Assembly (NCBI RefSeq): GCF_003864295.1
Contig: NZ_BDQK01000002.1
Span: 1 to 64,000, forward strand
Source of the DNA: Aphanothece sacrum FPU1
Lineage (GTDB): Bacteria > Cyanobacteriota > Cyanobacteriia > Cyanobacteriales > Microcystaceae
Reading direction: 5' to 3'
Length of the DNA: 64,000 nt
Positions 54,689-61,920 of the stretch are shown here, one piece after another. The notes under the pieces are model-generated. The model did no database searches, was not told the DNA's origin, and saw only the letters and a list, made by a program, of their open reading frames with translations. Within the stretch, counting starts at the first letter, position 1, and the number at the start of each line of letters is the position of its first letter. Position numbers and translations under genes: made by a program.

Positions 54689-55696
54689 ATGTTAGTGCAA
54701 GCTCAAAAAGAATCGTTAAAAGTTAACGATTTAACTATCCTTGAAGTCTCCGCAAATACCTTAGAAAAAGTAGGACAAGATGTTATAGAGGGATTAACTA
54801 AAACTCCAAAAAGTTTACCAGCAAAGTATTTTTATGATCAACGTGGTTCTGAAATATTTGAAGCAATTTGTCAACTACCTGAATATTACCCTACTCGAAC
54901 CGAGGCTTTGATTTTATGTCAATATGCTGAAGAAATTGCTCAGATTACAGGCACTTGTGAACTGATAGAATTAGGGAGTGGTAGTTCTACTAAAACTCGT
55001 CTATTATTAGACGCTTATCAAGCTCAGAAAAAATTTTGTAAATATGTGCCAATAGATGTTAGTGAAACTATTCTCAAAGAGAGTGCTATTCAATTACAAA
55101 AGGACTATCCTGCTTTATATATTCAAGAATTAGTGGGAACTTATGAACAAGCATTAGCTCAGTTTACTCCAACTATTTGGCCAGCCAGAATGATTTTTTT
55201 CTTAGGTAGTTCTCTAGGAAATTTTAACCCGTCCCAATGTGATTATTTGTTAAATCAAATTACTGGGGTACTCGAACCTGGGGATTACTTTTTATTAGGT
55301 ATTGATTTACAAAAACCTCAAGATATTTTAGAAGCGGCTTATAATGATTCTCAAGGGGTAACGGCTGCTTTTAACTTAAATATGTTATCCCATTTAAACT
55401 GGCGTTTTGGAGCAAATTTTGATACTCATTTCTTTACTCACGAAGCTATTTATAATCAAGAAAAATCTCAGATTGAGATGTATTTAACTTGTCAAAGTAG
55501 CCAAATTGTGCATCTAGAAAACCTAGATTTAACAGTCACCTTTAAAACTGGAGAAAGTATGCTAACAGAAATTTCTCGTAAGTTTGACTTAGAACTGATG
55601 GAAAAAGACTTAGAATTAAAGGGATTGAAAACCATTAAAATCTTTACTGATCCTCAAAATTGGTTTGGTTTAATTCTTTGTCGCAAATCAAGCTGA
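54689..55696 (+). CDS. egtD: L-histidine N-alpha-methyltransferase (EgtD)
   Basis: A 335-residue SAM-dependent methyltransferase that makes hercynine (trimethyl-histidine), the first step of ergothioneine synthesis. The SAM motif is CELIELGSGSSTKTRLLL near residues 90-107, and EgtD-type features include AKYFYDQRGSEIFEAICQLP near 45 and PARMIFFLGSSLGNFNP near 168. The matching sulfoxide synthase is 3 kb downstream on the same strand, after a lysozyme gene. Probably makes ergothioneine, an antioxidant. Confidence 0.93.
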   Translation: MLVQAQKESLKVNDLTILEVSANTLEKVGQDVIEGLTKTPKSLPAKYFYDQRGSEIFEAICQLPEYYPTRTEALILCQYAEEIAQITGTCELIELGSGSSTKTRLLLDAYQAQKKFCKYVPIDVSETILKESAIQLQKDYPALYIQELVGTYEQALAQFTPTIWPARMIFFLGSSLGNFNPSQCDYLLNQITGVLEPGDYFLLGIDLQKPQDILEAAYNDSQGVTAAFNLNMLSHLNWRFGANFDTHFFTHEAIYNQEKSQIEMYLTCQSSQIVHLENLDLTVTFKTGESMLTEISRKFDLELMEKDLELKGLKTIKIFTDPQNWFGLILCRKSS

Positions 55697-55750
55697 TGTT
55701 ACAATAAGCTAATACTGATAGCAATTTCTTGTAAATTGGAGTTGAAAAGT

Positions 55751-56224
55751 ATGAATATCACCCAAAATTGTCTCGATCTGATCAAAAAATGGGAAGGATT
55801 TCGTGCCAACGCTTATTTAGATCCGGTAAATATTTCTACTATTGGTTATGGAACAATTCGTTATCCTAATGGGCAAAAAGTCCAGATGGGAGATATTATT
55901 TCGGAACCGGAAGCGGAGGCTCTAATGAAGTTAGAGGCTGATGAATTTGCCGAAATAGTAAGTAAAGCGGTAACGGTAGCACTCAATCAAAATCAATTTG
56001 ATGGTTTAGTTTGTTTTTGCTACAACGTAGGAGCAGGGGCATTTCAAGAAAGTACCTTACTCAAGAAACTTAACGCTCAAGATTATACGGGAGCGGCAGA
56101 GCAATTTTTAGTCTGGAATAAAGGAACTATTAACGGTCGAAAAGTTGTTCTCGAAGGATTAACTAATCGGCGCAAAGGTCAACAACCCACCGTTAATCGG
56201 AGTACCGATGTAACGGGGGCTTGA
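55751..56224 (+). CDS. GH24 lysozyme, 5' part of a gene split by the IscB element
   Basis: A GH24 (T4-type) lysozyme domain that cleaves peptidoglycan glycan strands. The catalytic triad is present: Glu in KKWEGF, Asp in YLDPV and Thr in STIGYGT. ATG at 55751 follows GGAG. The natural reading continues to TNRRK at 56165-56176, then enters the inserted element and stops at 56224 with the tail QQPTVNRSTDVTGA, encoded by the element's hairpin. Removing the element joins NRRK to DEKTLFEKTG, the usual lysozyme end (R-R-x-x-E-x-x-L-F). A shortened lysozyme may still be made. Confidence 0.85.
   Translation: MNITQNCLDLIKKWEGFRANAYLDPVNISTIGYGTIRYPNGQKVQMGDIISEPEAEALMKLEADEFAEIVSKAVTVALNQNQFDGLVCFCYNVGAGAFQESTLLKKLNAQDYTGAAEQFLVWNKGTINGRKVVLEGLTNRRKGQQPTVNRSTDVTGA
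56186..56219 (+). repeat. Left-end bulged hairpin of the IscB element
   Basis: Inner 5-bp stem ATCGG/CCGAT with loop AGTA, a bulged G (56210), six outer pairs CCGTTA/TAACGG, a bulged A (56189), and three further C-G pairs. It is the mate of 57719-57752. Confidence 0.85.
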
Positions 56225-56421
56225 AATATAGCCTAAGTTGACCAGACTAAGTATCTAGTATACTACGTTATTTTTGTCACGACACCTTGCGGATGCGAAG
56301 CTAGTCCCCTGCTCTGTCATTAGTAATTAAACATCTTTAAAGGGTTAAGGAAGTGTTACTAATTTAAAAAGCTTAAATAACATTGTCGAAGCTAACTTTA
56401 CCCAGTAATGGAGAGGCAGTA
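56225..56421 (+). ncRNA. Candidate omega RNA of IscB
   Basis: The segment between the left hairpin and the iscB start. Three stems can form: ATTAGTAA (56319-56326) with TTACTAAT (56356-56363); GGGTTAAG (56342-56349) with CTTTACCC (56396-56403, one mismatch); AGCTT (56370-56374) with AAGCT (56389-56393). The first two cross, giving a pseudoknot as in known IscB guide RNAs. In known systems the guide is at the RNA's 5' end, next to the element's left flank; this would place it near the lysozyme junction. No RNA evidence is available. Confidence 0.5.
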
Positions 56422-57699
56422 ATGTCAAATTATGTGTTAGTAATTGATTCAAACAAACAACCATTAAACCCTTGTCATCCGTCAGTAGCCAGAAAACTAT
56501 TAAAAAGTAAAAATGCAGCAATATTTAGACAATATCCTTTTACTATTGTCTTAAAAAAAGAAATTCTCGATGTTGTAATTGAACCAATAGAAATTAAAAT
56601 AGATCCTGGTTCTCAAACAACTGGTATTGCTTTAGTTCAAGGGGATAAAGTTATATTTGGTGCTGAACTTTCTCATCGTGGTTCAACTATTAAAGATAGT
56701 TTAGAATCAAGGAGATCATTACGTCGCGGTCGTCGTAGTCGTAAAACTCGTTATCGTCAAGCTAGATTTCTTAATAGAAAAAAACCTTCATGTTGGTTAG
56801 CTCCTTCCTTACAACATAGAGTAGATACTACTTTAACTTGGATTAAAAAACTAATTAAGTTCGCTCCTATTGTTGGTATTTCTCAAGAATTGGTAAGATT
56901 TGACTTACAACAATTAGAAAATCCTGAAATATCAGGAGTAGAATATCAACAAGGTGAATTAGTTGGTTACGAGGTAAGAGAGTATTTATTAAACAAATGG
57001 GACAGAAAATGTTCTTATTGTTCAATAGAAAATGTCCCTTTACAAGTTGAACACATTCATCCTAAAGCCAAAGGAGGTACAAATAGAATAAGTAATTTAT
57101 GTTTAGCTTGTGAATCATGTAATCTCAAAAAAGGAACTAAAGATATTAATGTATTTTTAGCTAAAAAACCTGATGTTTTAAAGCGTATTTTATCACAAGC
57201 GAAACGTCCCTTAAAAGATGCTGCTGCTGTTAATTCTACCAGATGGACATTATTTAATGCTTTAAAAAACACAGGTTTACCCATAACTACAGGATCAGGA
57301 GGTAAAACTAAATTTAATAGAACACGATTAAATTTACCAAAACAACACTGGATTGATGCAGCTTGTGTAGGAATAGTTGATACTTTAAAAGTGTTAACTA
57401 ATAAACCATTATTAATTAAAGCAACAGGTCATGGAACTAGACAATCTTGCAGAACCGATAAATATGGTTTTCCTTCTAGATATGTTCCTAGATTCAAATT
57501 CATTAAAGGTTTTCAAACAGGAGATATCGTAAAAGCTGTTGTAACTAAAGGTAAAAAAATAGGGACTTATGTTGGTCGTGTTGCTGTCCGATCAATAGGT
57601 AGTTTTAATATATCTAGTCCTAATGGATTAATCCAAGGTATTAGTTATAAAAACTGTACGCATATTCACAAAAAGGATGGTTATTCTTATGCGACATAG
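56422..57699 (+). CDS. iscB: IscB RNA-guided nuclease (RuvC/HNH)
   Basis: A 425-residue IscB protein. The N-terminal PLMP-like domain is SNYVLVIDSNKQPLNPC ... ARKLLKSKNAAIFRQYPFTI. RuvC-I is IKIDPGSQTTG with D61; an Arg-rich bridge helix SRRSLRRGRRSRKTRYRQ follows; RuvC-II is GISQELVRFD with E156. The HNH domain has paired cysteines CSYC and CESC with the catalytic block QVEHIHPKAKGG, H211. RuvC-III is QHWIDAACVGI, H309 and D312. The C-terminal domain reads RFKFIKGFQTGDIVKAVV. All catalytic residues are intact. ATG at 56422 follows GGAGAGG; a longer in-frame reading from 56383 is unlikely. IscB is guided by an omega RNA to cut double-stranded DNA. Confidence 0.93.
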   Translation: MSNYVLVIDSNKQPLNPCHPSVARKLLKSKNAAIFRQYPFTIVLKKEILDVVIEPIEIKIDPGSQTTGIALVQGDKVIFGAELSHRGSTIKDSLESRRSLRRGRRSRKTRYRQARFLNRKKPSCWLAPSLQHRVDTTLTWIKKLIKFAPIVGISQELVRFDLQQLENPEISGVEYQQGELVGYEVREYLLNKWDRKCSYCSIENVPLQVEHIHPKAKGGTNRISNLCLACESCNLKKGTKDINVFLAKKPDVLKRILSQAKRPLKDAAAVNSTRWTLFNALKNTGLPITTGSGGKTKFNRTRLNLPKQHWIDAACVGIVDTLKVLTNKPLLIKATGHGTRQSCRTDKYGFPSRYVPRFKFIKGFQTGDIVKAVVTKGKKIGTYVGRVAVRSIGSFNISSPNGLIQGISYKNCTHIHKKDGYSYAT

Positions 57700-57718
57700 A
57701 CCTTGCCCCTCATTTCCT

Positions 57719-57752
57719 CTCATCGCTAATCGGAGTACCGATGTAGCGAGAG
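57719..57752 (+). repeat. Right-end bulged hairpin of the IscB element
   Basis: Inner stem ATCGG/CCGAT with loop AGTA, bulged G (57743), six outer pairs TCGCTA/TAGCGA, bulged A (57722), three further pairs. Same architecture and strand as 56186-56219, but different bases in the outer stems. Confidence 0.85.
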
Positions 57753-57899
57753 TCTCCATGAGGGCGGAAAGATGAAAAAACATTATTTGAAAAAACTGGA
57801 AGTGGAGGAACTCCTCTAGAAAAAGCGGAAGCTTCCCCTGAAAATGAAGTAACTTGGCTGGAGGGTTATCGAGACAGCACGGAAGATAATACTATTATC

Positions 57900-58901
57900 G
57901 TGGCTCGTAAGGGTTCAGATGTGGTGGAGATTTTAACCATAGAAAGCCCCGAAAAAGAAGATTTAATTACCGTTCTACGCCAATATCCTAACGCTAAAAA
58001 TTTCCTCCTCGCCCCCCCTGGAAAGGCAGTTCCTTCGGGAGAGCGACTCCTCATCCAAAAGAGAGCAACCGCTACCATCACAAAAGTTGATGGGCCTCCT
58101 ACTTTGGATAATCCTCTCTTAATCATTGGGATGGGGGCCGAAGATGATACACCCCCTAGTCTTAATCAGGATATTGAGGAACTACAAACCCGTCTGAAAG
58201 CTTTGGGGTATTATCAAGGAGAAATTGATGCAAACTTCGGTTTTAATACTGATCTAGCTGTTAAAGCTTTCCAAGCTAAGGAGTTTGGAGAAAGTGAAGC
58301 GGACGGCAAAGTAGGCCGGAAAACTTGGGACAAACTCTGGGGGAAAGATAGACCAGAAACTACCATCACTGCTTCCTCTTCTCCTGCTATTCGTGGGAAA
58401 AATTATCTTAAATTAAACAAGACCAGCAAAAAAGATGAGTTCGGATGCTTTGTTCTCAAAATGGAATACTTTAAAGATGGTAATCTGAAAGATTCTATGA
58501 GCGTATGTTCTGGTACTCGTGGCGCACAGTTTTTCAAAACGGGGCCTAATAGCGTACCCAAAAGCTTTCAACCTCTACCCGAAGGAAAATGGCGCATCGA
58601 GAACATTAAATGGGCAGGAGGGCCGCAACACAAGGATGATTACTCAGGAAAATTTGTATTCCCTGATCCTGGAGTTGGGCCTGTTTCGACTCCACTAACC
58701 TATGTGAGTCCCGGTTTCACAAGGCGAAGTGCGATCGAAATTCATATTGACTGGAATCGTCGCCCAAAATCGCCAGGAACTGCTGGTTGTGTGGGACTAT
58801 ATAATATTGCCGATTATCAACGATTTGTCCGTTGGTTAAGGGAGACAGACCCACGAGACTTCTATGTTGATTGGGGTTTAGGTACTTGTCCAAAACCTTA
58901 G
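57900..58901 (+). CDS. Peptidoglycan-binding / L,D-transpeptidase-like 3' part of the split lysozyme gene
   Basis: The frame is open from 57762 and can start at GTG 57900, but there is no ribosome site: it is the 3' part of the gene interrupted at 56177. From 57762 it reads KDEKTLFEKTGSGG, the lysozyme end. Then come a peptidoglycan-binding domain (EELQTRLKALGYYQGEIDAN, residues about 93-150 from the GTG) and a C-terminal YkuD-like region with IEIHIDWNRR and SPGTAGCVGL, close to the H...SxGC pattern of L,D-transpeptidases. Before the insertion this was probably a multidomain cell-wall enzyme of about 520 residues. Whether this part is now expressed is open. Confidence 0.75.
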   Translation: MARKGSDVVEILTIESPEKEDLITVLRQYPNAKNFLLAPPGKAVPSGERLLIQKRATATITKVDGPPTLDNPLLIIGMGAEDDTPPSLNQDIEELQTRLKALGYYQGEIDANFGFNTDLAVKAFQAKEFGESEADGKVGRKTWDKLWGKDRPETTITASSSPAIRGKNYLKLNKTSKKDEFGCFVLKMEYFKDGNLKDSMSVCSGTRGAQFFKTGPNSVPKSFQPLPEGKWRIENIKWAGGPQHKDDYSGKFVFPDPGVGPVSTPLTYVSPGFTRRSAIEIHIDWNRRPKSPGTAGCVGLYNIADYQRFVRWLRETDPRDFYVDWGLGTCPKP

Positions 58902-58969
58902 AATTGGGCAACCTAAGCTTTGCGGTTTAAATGCACAACAGCTTAATCCTAATTCACGCGCATTAGACT

Positions 58970-60337
58970 ATGAATAATTTTAAATCTCACCCTCCCATTG
59001 AACTTAATAATTGTAGTAAAGAAACCATCCTTAATTACTTTGAAAATGCTTGGAAATTAGAAGATATTCTGATGCAAAGTATTATTGAAGAAAAGACATT
59101 TTATGTTAATCCCGATGATTTAAGGAATCCTCTAATTTTTTATTTAGGTCATTGTCCTGCATTCTATATTAACAAATTATTTCAGGTTAATCTATTAGAA
59201 AAATCTTTAAATTCAAATTATGAAATCTTATTTGGATTTGGAGTAGACCCGGAAACACCGGATGAATTAAAGGCTGCTATTGCTGATATTAAATGGCCCG
59301 AAGTTTCTCAGGTTTGGGAATATCGTAACCAAGCATATCAAATCATTTTAGAGTTTATTAAAAATGCCCTGTTTACTTTTCCTATTAGGCAAAATGATCC
59401 TCTTTGGGCGTTAATAATGGGTATGGAACATCAGCGTATTCATATTGAAACTTCTTCTATGTTAATTAGACAACTTCCTGTTGAGAAAGTTGAACGCCCC
59501 CAAGGTTGGGAATATGCCCCTTCTCACAGTAAGATTTCTCATAATGAAATGATTGAAGTTTCTGGGGGAATAGTTGACATTGGTAAACCTGAAGATTCTC
59601 CTATTTATGGTTGGGATAATGAATACGGTTATCGTCAAGTTGAAGTTAATATTTTTCTGGTTAGTAAGTATATGATAACCAATGGAGAATTTAAAGAATT
59701 TGTTGATAATGGTGGTTACGAAAATAAAGCTTACTGGGATGATGAATCTTGGCAATGGAAGAATCATTATCAAGTCAAATATCCTAAATTTTGGTTAGTT
59801 GATAATCAGGGTAATTATCAATATCGAGCTATGTTTGATGTGATGGAATTACCTTTAGATTGGCCCGTAGAAGTTAATCATTATGAAGCAATGGCCTATT
59901 GTCGCGCTCAAAATCAACCAACCCGTTTAATGAGTGAAGCTGAGTATAATTTAGCAACTTATGGAAGTCATAAAAATGATAATTATGATCCGAAAAAAGA
60001 TAATTTTGATAATTACAATCTTAATTTAAAATTTGGCTCACCTAGTCCAGTAGGAATGTTAGAAACAGCAAAAAATAGCTTTGGAATTTATGATTTGCGG
60101 GGGAATGTTTGGGAGTGGTTAGAGGATGATTTTAATCCATTACCAGGATTTAAAGCTCATTTTCTCTATGAAGATAATTCTACTCCCTTTTTTAATAGCC
60201 AACATAAAATGATGTTAGGGGGATGTTGGATAACGAATGGAACAGAAGTGTTACAATATTACCGCAATTGGTTCCGTTCCAATTTTTATCAACACGCTGG
60301 TTTTAGAATTGTTAAAGATGTTAAAAAACTGTTTTAA
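58970..60337 (+). CDS. egtB: Ergothioneine/ovothiol-type sulfoxide synthase (EgtB/OvoA-like)
   Basis: A 455-residue non-haem iron enzyme that couples a thiol to hercynine or histidine with oxygen. The N-terminal DinB-type domain has the iron-binding HxxxHxE motif in EHQRIHIE (H154, H158, E160). The C-terminal FGE-sulfatase domain spans about residues 195-455 (MLGGCWITNG, HAGFRIVKD). The style of the N-terminal part (FYLGHCPAFYINKL, VDPETPDELKAAIADIKWPE) is closer to OvoA than to classical EgtB, but OvoA's C-terminal methyltransferase is absent. Cyanobacterial ergothioneine enzymes are known to have arisen from OvoA-like ancestors, so with egtD upstream this most likely makes ergothioneine. 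Confidence 0.87.
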   Translation: MNNFKSHPPIELNNCSKETILNYFENAWKLEDILMQSIIEEKTFYVNPDDLRNPLIFYLGHCPAFYINKLFQVNLLEKSLNSNYEILFGFGVDPETPDELKAAIADIKWPEVSQVWEYRNQAYQIILEFIKNALFTFPIRQNDPLWALIMGMEHQRIHIETSSMLIRQLPVEKVERPQGWEYAPSHSKISHNEMIEVSGGIVDIGKPEDSPIYGWDNEYGYRQVEVNIFLVSKYMITNGEFKEFVDNGGYENKAYWDDESWQWKNHYQVKYPKFWLVDNQGNYQYRAMFDVMELPLDWPVEVNHYEAMAYCRAQNQPTRLMSEAEYNLATYGSHKNDNYDPKKDNFDNYNLNLKFGSPSPVGMLETAKNSFGIYDLRGNVWEWLEDDFNPLPGFKAHFLYEDNSTPFFNSQHKMMLGGCWITNGTEVLQYYRNWFRSNFYQHAGFRIVKDVKKLF

Positions 60338-60426
60338 TACCGTGAGGTATTTTGTTACTCTAGAGTTAGGGAAAACATTAATAATCAAATCAAATTCACC
60401 TGCGACCCAAGAGGAGATTTCTGTAA

Positions 60427-61410
60427 ATGGCTTCGACTGACTTTAAAGATTACTATGCCCTATTAGGAGTGAGTAAAAGTGCTACTGTGGAGGAAATTAA
60501 AAAAGCCTTCCGCAAATTAGCCGTTAAACATCACCCAGACAGAAACCCTGGAGACAAAGCAGCCGAAGAACGTTTTAAAGAAATTAGTGAAGCTTACGAG
60601 GTGCTGTCAGATAAGGAAAAACGCCAAAAATATGACCAATTTGGCCAATATTGGAAACAAGCTGGCGCAGGTGCAACAGGAGGATGGCCTCAAGGCAATG
60701 GGGGCGTAAATGTGGGGGATTTTGATTTTAGTCAATATGGTAATTTTGACGAATTTATCAATGAATTATTAGGCCGTTTCTCTACTCCTGGAGGCCCCAG
60801 AGGAGGAAATTATACTTATCGCACTAATACGGGCAACCCTGGTTATGGAGAAGGTTTTGCCCAACAACCTTCAGGGGGCGACCAAACGGCTAACCTGCGT
60901 TTAAGCTTGTTAGAAGCGTTTCGCGGAGTACAAAAAAGGCTGAATTTAGGTAATGAAATCATCGATGTTCGTATTCCTGCCGGGGCAAAAACGGGCAGTA
61001 AAGTGCGTATAAAAGGAAAAGGGAGTGCTAACCCCTATAATCAACAACGGGGGGATTTATACCTCAATATTGAACTTGAACCCCATTCATTTTTCCAGTT
61101 TGAGGATGATAATTTGGTTTGTGAGGTTCCTATTACTCCTGATGAGGCGGTATTAGGGGCATCTATAGAGGTTCCTACCCCTGATGGACAGGTGACGGTT
61201 AAGGTTCCTCCTGGTATTCGTTCGGGGCAAACTTTACGGTTACGGGGGAAAGGTTGGGTTCATCCCAAGGATGGACGAGGGGATCAATTAGTTAAAATTG
61301 TGATAGATACGCCTCAAAGTTTAACTCAAGCAGAACGGGAATATTACGAGAAAATTCGTGATATTCGCACTTATAATCCCCGTAATCACTTACAACGGAT
61401 TAGTCTCTGA
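60427..61410 (+). CDS. DnaJ-family (type II) chaperone
   Basis: A 327-residue J-protein. The J domain is at residues 4-70 with HPD in [11 protein letters not shown] near 37-39 (which activates DnaK). A Gly-rich linker follows ([13 protein letters not shown], then Gly/Asn/Pro). The C-terminal two beta-barrel substrate-binding domains run from about 150, with no zinc-finger domain, so type II (CbpA/DnaJ2-like). GAGGAGA lies before the ATG. Single gene; downstream is a hicA remnant and a MITE copy. Confidence 0.93.
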   Translation: MASTDFKDYYALLGVSKSATVEEIKKAFRKLAVKHHPDRNPGDKAAEERFKEISEAYEVLSDKEKRQKYDQFGQYWKQAGAGATGGWPQGNGGVNVGDFDFSQYGNFDEFINELLGRFSTPGGPRGGNYTYRTNTGNPGYGEGFAQQPSGGDQTANLRLSLLEAFRGVQKRLNLGNEIIDVRIPAGAKTGSKVRIKGKGSANPYNQQRGDLYLNIELEPHSFFQFEDDNLVCEVPITPDEAVLGASIEVPTPDGQVTVKVPPGIRSGQTLRLRGKGWVHPKDGRGDQLVKIVIDTPQSLTQAEREYYEKIRDIRTYNPRNHLQRISL

Positions 61411-61461
61411 TATCCTGATGATGCTAATTACTATTGCAATATATAAAGTAATAGGAATTAG

Positions 61462-61557
61462 ATTCATACTAGTAAAATAATTGGCAAAGGTTTGTTAAAT
61501 AAAATTCTACGAGATGCCGAATTAACTAAAGAAGATTTGATCAAACTTTTAGAATAA
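61462..61557 (+). pseudogene. HicA C-terminal remnant
   Basis: Thirty-one codons in frame, IHTSKIIGKGLLNKILRDAE and LTKEDLIKLLE, then stop. This is the typical HicA end (His in the strand, GTL-type turn, terminal helix). A TAG lies directly upstream, so the beginning is gone. It is distinct from the intact hicA at 6750. Confidence 0.6.
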
Positions 61558-61593
61558 ATATATACCAATGCTATTTGATTTGTCAGAAAATGG

Positions 61594-61788
61594 GGTTCTA
61601 CGGGACAAACTATGCTAAACTAATAATTAATAAAAGGCTAAAGCCTTATCCTATAGAAACAAAGTCCATCTTCGTGAACTAAATTATAGGTGTGGAACGC
61701 CACCTCTTGCCTGTTTTGTATAGCTTAACTATGAACGAGTTAAAGTCTATTATTTGTGATAATTTAGCATAACTTGTCCGGTAGAACC
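61594..61788 (+). repeat. MITE-like element, copy C
   Basis: About 195 bp with the same ends as copies A and B (GGTTCTACGGGACAAACTAT ... GCATAACTTGTCCGGTAGAA). Interior includes a short diverged stretch near 61680-61720. Same orientation as copy A. Confidence 0.8.
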
Positions 61789-61881
61789 ATTCTACAAACA
61801 ACGGAAATTAGTCTTAGGTTCATAGTAATTATGTACAGATAAAACTTCTAGTAAGAATATTTCGATCAAGTGATTGTGTTA

Positions 61882-61909
61882 CCTTAGTCAATAGTTTTGC
61901 TGACTAAGG
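61882..61909 (+). promoter_or_regulatory. Stem-loop just before the TamB-like gene
   Basis: A perfect 9-bp stem CCTTAGTCA/TGACTAAGG with a 10-base loop, ending 11 bases before the ATG at 61921. It could hide or expose the ribosome site; no Shine-Dalgarno is seen. Confidence 0.45.
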
Positions 61910-61920
61910 CTTAGGCGTTT

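Larger units (their letters stand above)
56178..57771 (+). mobile_element. IscB-bearing transposable element inside the lysozyme gene
   Basis: About 1.59 kb. The flanks GGCGCAAAG (56169-56177) and GGCGGAAAG (57763-57771) are nearly the same, and the lysozyme gene can be restored by joining them. The element contains, in order, a bulged hairpin (56186-56219), an omega-RNA-like segment, iscB (56422-57699), and the same hairpin again (57719-57752). There is no transposase gene, so it would move only by a TnpA acting in trans. Exact ends are accurate to about 10 bases. Confidence 0.85.
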
